A stretch of DNA of 64,000 nucleotides, taken from Cohaesibacter sp. ES.047 (lineage in GTDB: Bacteria; Pseudomonadota; Alphaproteobacteria; Rhizobiales; Cohaesibacteraceae). Location of the stretch: assembly GCF_900215505.1 (NCBI RefSeq), contig NZ_LT907844.1:2576501-2640500 (forward strand). Reading direction: 5' to 3'. This document shows positions 62,043 through 64,000 of this stretch, piece by piece (the first letter of the stretch is position 1; each line of letters begins with the position of its first letter). Both the position numbers and the translations under genes were made by a program. The notes under the pieces are model-generated. The model was not told the DNA's origin, did not search any database, and saw only the letters and a list, made by a program, of their open reading frames with translations.

Positions 62043-63092
62043 ATGACGGCATTGGCACCGGTTTCGAACGAAGTTCAGCTTTCTCAGCCACAGAAGAGGA
62101 AGTTCCGCGGCATTGACAAGGTGGCGGCTCTGATGCTCGGCATGGGCCAGACCAACGCCTCCAAAATGCTGCGCCATTTCGACAGCGATGAAATTCGGCT
62201 GATCACACGCGCTGCGGCACAGCTAGGCAGTGTCAGCGCTAACGAAATGGAAGAGATCATCGAAGAATTCGTCGAGCAATTCTCCGACGGCTCGAGCCTT
62301 TATGGATCGGTAAACGAGGTCCAGAAGCTCCTCACGGGCGTGTTGTCCGACGATGAAGTGTCTGACATCATGGCTGATGTCGCCGGTGCGTCCAACTGGT
62401 CCATTTGGGACAGGATCTCGACCATCTCCGAAAGTGCGATTGCCAATTATCTGCGCAAGGAACATCCCCAGACAGCTGCTTTCATCCTGTCGCGCAGCAA
62501 ACCCGCAGCAGCCGCCAAGATCATGAACCTGCTTCCGGCGGATCTGCGCAACCAGCTGATGCGTCGCATGCTGTCGATCAAGCCGATTGTGCAGGATGCC
62601 TCAAGGGACATCGAAAAGGTATTGCACGAAGACTTCCTGCTGAACTTCTCGGGCAACATGGAGGCGGATACCTTCTCGCGTATGGCCAATATCCTCAACC
62701 AGATGGAACGCGACCAGATGGAAGCGGCTCTGAACAATCTCGAGGATCGCCAGCCCAAATCGGCCGAAGCGCTCAAGAGCCTGCTCTTCACTTTCGACGA
62801 TATCGTCAATCTTACGCCGCGCGCCCGCATGGCGATCTTCGATCAGATCAATTCCGATCAGATTGTCATGGCGCTCAAGGGGACGGATGTCAATCTCAGA
62901 CAGTCCATCCTGTCGACCCTCGCAAGCCGGACACGGCGCATGGTCGAGCACGAACTGGCAAGCAGCCAGCCAGCGGCAGAACGAGACGTTCTGGCAGCCC
63001 GGCGCGAGATCACCGATCTCGCCCTGGAAATGGCCGGGCGCGGCGAAATCGATCTCAATCCGAAGCAGGAAGGAGGAGCCCTGTTGCAATAG
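62043..63092 (+). CDS. fliG: Flagellar motor switch protein FliG
   Basis: The 349-residue protein has the three FliG domains: N-terminal FliF-binding (DKVAALMLGMGQTNASKMLRHFDSDEIRLITRAAAQLG), middle FliM-binding (EHPQTAAFILSRSKPAAAAKIMNLLPADLRNQLMRRML, with the EHPQ motif) and C-terminal torque helix (LTPRARMAIFDQINSDQIVMALKGTDVNLRQSILSTLASRTRRMVEHEL). It forms the rotor track facing MotA. Confidence 0.96.
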   Translation: MTALAPVSNEVQLSQPQKRKFRGIDKVAALMLGMGQTNASKMLRHFDSDEIRLITRAAAQLGSVSANEMEEIIEEFVEQFSDGSSLYGSVNEVQKLLTGVLSDDEVSDIMADVAGASNWSIWDRISTISESAIANYLRKEHPQTAAFILSRSKPAAAAKIMNLLPADLRNQLMRRMLSIKPIVQDASRDIEKVLHEDFLLNFSGNMEADTFSRMANILNQMERDQMEAALNNLEDRQPKSAEALKSLLFTFDDIVNLTPRARMAIFDQINSDQIVMALKGTDVNLRQSILSTLASRTRRMVEHELASSQPAAERDVLAARREITDLALEMAGRGEIDLNPKQEGGALLQ

Positions 63093-63128
63093 TCACGACG
63101 CCCCCTTCACAAAACTGCGTGACCATAA

Positions 63129-64000
63129 ATGTCGGATGAAAACAAAGACAGCAAGACAGAAGAACCCACGGAGAAGAAGATCCGTGATGCCATCGAAAAG
63201 GGGAACATTCCGCTTTCGAAGGAAGTCAACGTCTTCTCTGGCATATTGGGCCTTCTCATCGTTCTGGGATATGCGATCAGCTCGCAAGTTTCGAGATTGT
63301 CGGTCGTCATGGGACGAATACTCGATGGAACAGGAGATATCCGAATTGAAAACCAAACGGATTTCATACAGCTCGCGAGTGCCGTCGGTATTGAAATTGC
63401 CCGGTTTCTCGTTGTTCCTGTCTCGATCTTTCTCGTCTTCGGGTTGGCCGCGACATGGTTTCAGCATCCACCGCAAGTGTCTTTCGAAAGACTTAAGCCT
63501 GATCTTTCGAAACTCTCTCCCGGCAAGGGCTTCAAACGCATGTTTGGCGCTCAGGGAGGAGTGGAGTTTCTCAAGGCTCTTGCCAAATTCATTATTCTTG
63601 CTGTTGTCATTGGCATTCTTTTGTCAAACGAGCGTCAGGTACTGGCCAACATGATGTTTACTGATCCCACTCTGCTGCCAGAAGAATTGCTCACGATTAC
63701 GATACGCCTGATTTCCGGGATCTGTGTCGCAATCATCGCGCTCGTCGCACTCGATGTCATCTGGGTGCGCGGTCACTGGCGGCGTGAACTGCGCATGAGC
63801 CGCAAGGAACTCAAGGACGAGTACAAGCAAACCGAAGGGGATCCGATGGTCAAGGGGCGTATGCGGTCTCTGGCTCGGGACAGGGCCCGCAATCGCATGA
63901 TGGCCTCTGTTCCGGAGGCGACCATTGTGATCGCAAACCCGACCCATTTCGCGGTTGCGCTGCGCTATGTTCACAATGATGACAAGGCACCGATGGTCGT
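63129..64000 (+). CDS. flhB: Flagellar export switch protein FlhB, 5' part
   Basis: The frame runs from the ATG at 63129 off the right edge; 290 codons are visible. It begins with the FlhB start (SDENKDSKTEEPTEKKIRDAIEKGNIPLSKEV) and has four membrane helices. The autocleavage motif NPTH lies at residues 270-273 in ANPTHFAVALRY, as in E. coli (about 269). Cleavage lets FliK switch export from hook to filament substrates. It lies 36 nt after fliG. Confidence 0.95.
   Translation, partial: MSDENKDSKTEEPTEKKIRDAIEKGNIPLSKEVNVFSGILGLLIVLGYAISSQVSRLSVVMGRILDGTGDIRIENQTDFIQLASAVGIEIARFLVVPVSIFLVFGLAATWFQHPPQVSFERLKPDLSKLSPGKGFKRMFGAQGGVEFLKALAKFIILAVVIGILLSNERQVLANMMFTDPTLLPEELLTITIRLISGICVAIIALVALDVIWVRGHWRRELRMSRKELKDEYKQTEGDPMVKGRMRSLARDRARNRMMASVPEATIVIANPTHFAVALRYVHNDDKAPMV

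Noticed and set aside
1-64000. tRNA, rRNA, CRISPR arrays, prophage or defence island
   Set aside because: No cloverleaf, rRNA-like stretch, regular spaced repeats, integrase other than the IS transposase, or known defence genes were seen by eye. A dedicated scan (for example a covariance-model search) would be needed to rule out small RNAs.

Overview
The window is a stretch of chromosome from an alphaproteobacterium, most likely a member of the Hyphomicrobiales (Rhizobiales). The evidence is lineage-restricted gene content: FlaF, FlbT, MotC, a short FlgD, DUF1217 and DUF6468 flagellar proteins, DUF4170 and DUF2093 beside the Kdo/lipid A genes, and a DUF6101 protein. A marine genus such as Cohaesibacter would fit, but that is only a guess. 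No tRNA, rRNA, CRISPR array, prophage or replication origin was seen.

Bases 1-5 kb hold an OmpR-type two-component system (the kinase is cut by the window edge), a secreted four-EF-hand protein on the other side of a shared promoter gap, an acetyltransferase with a small partner, and a sigma-54 activator whose receiver domain has lost its phosphoacceptor. Bases 5.0-7.6 kb hold the clearest genetic event. A 1002-bp IS481-family element with 6-bp ACTAGG target duplications splits one gene. Removing the element and one duplication restores a single 500-codon membrane-protein frame. That frame also contains 28 tandem 6-bp units (168 bp) encoding Ala-(Gly/Val/Phe) dipeptides. Bases 7.7-13.2 kb hold a metal-binding chaperone and a lipid/acyl group: a thiolase lacking its second cysteine, a short adenylate-forming ligase, a patatin lipase, a MarR regulator and a KAS-II-type ketosynthase. 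Two near-identical CGTGTATATACAYG palindromes sit upstream of the marR and ketosynthase genes.

Bases 13.3-20.8 kb are housekeeping and envelope genes: pmbA, an inositol-monophosphatase-family enzyme, DUF4170, a DUF374 acyltransferase, waaA, lpxK and DUF2093, consistent with late Kdo2-lipid A assembly. Bases 20.9-31 kb carry a MATE exporter, a DEAD-box RNA helicase, MipA/OmpV, DUF1992, proline dehydrogenase, tldD (the partner of pmbA), an EF-hand-like protein and mutY. Bases 31.0-36.0 kb form a tripartite efflux cassette: a TetR repressor divergent from an outer-membrane factor, EmrA and EmrB, with a visible promoter, a perfect 15-bp palindrome and a terminator.

From 36.0 kb to the right end the window is almost entirely flagellar. 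On the minus strand, in transcription order, the blocks are DUF1217-flgF-orf-fliI, flgJ-like/flgN-like/FliL-like, flhA-fliR-fliJ-like, flagellin, fliF-fliH-like-motB-motC-fliK-transglycosylase, and flgE-flgK-flgL-flaF-flbT-flgD-fliQ. On the plus strand is motA-fliM-DUF6468-fliN-fliG-flhB, with flhB cut by the window end. Many junctions overlap by 1-4 nt, which suggests translational coupling. A recurring TTCGCGCAAG-like element, always in the same orientation relative to the gene, lies upstream of flgE, fliF, flhA, flagellin and motA and is the best candidate for a shared flagellar control site.
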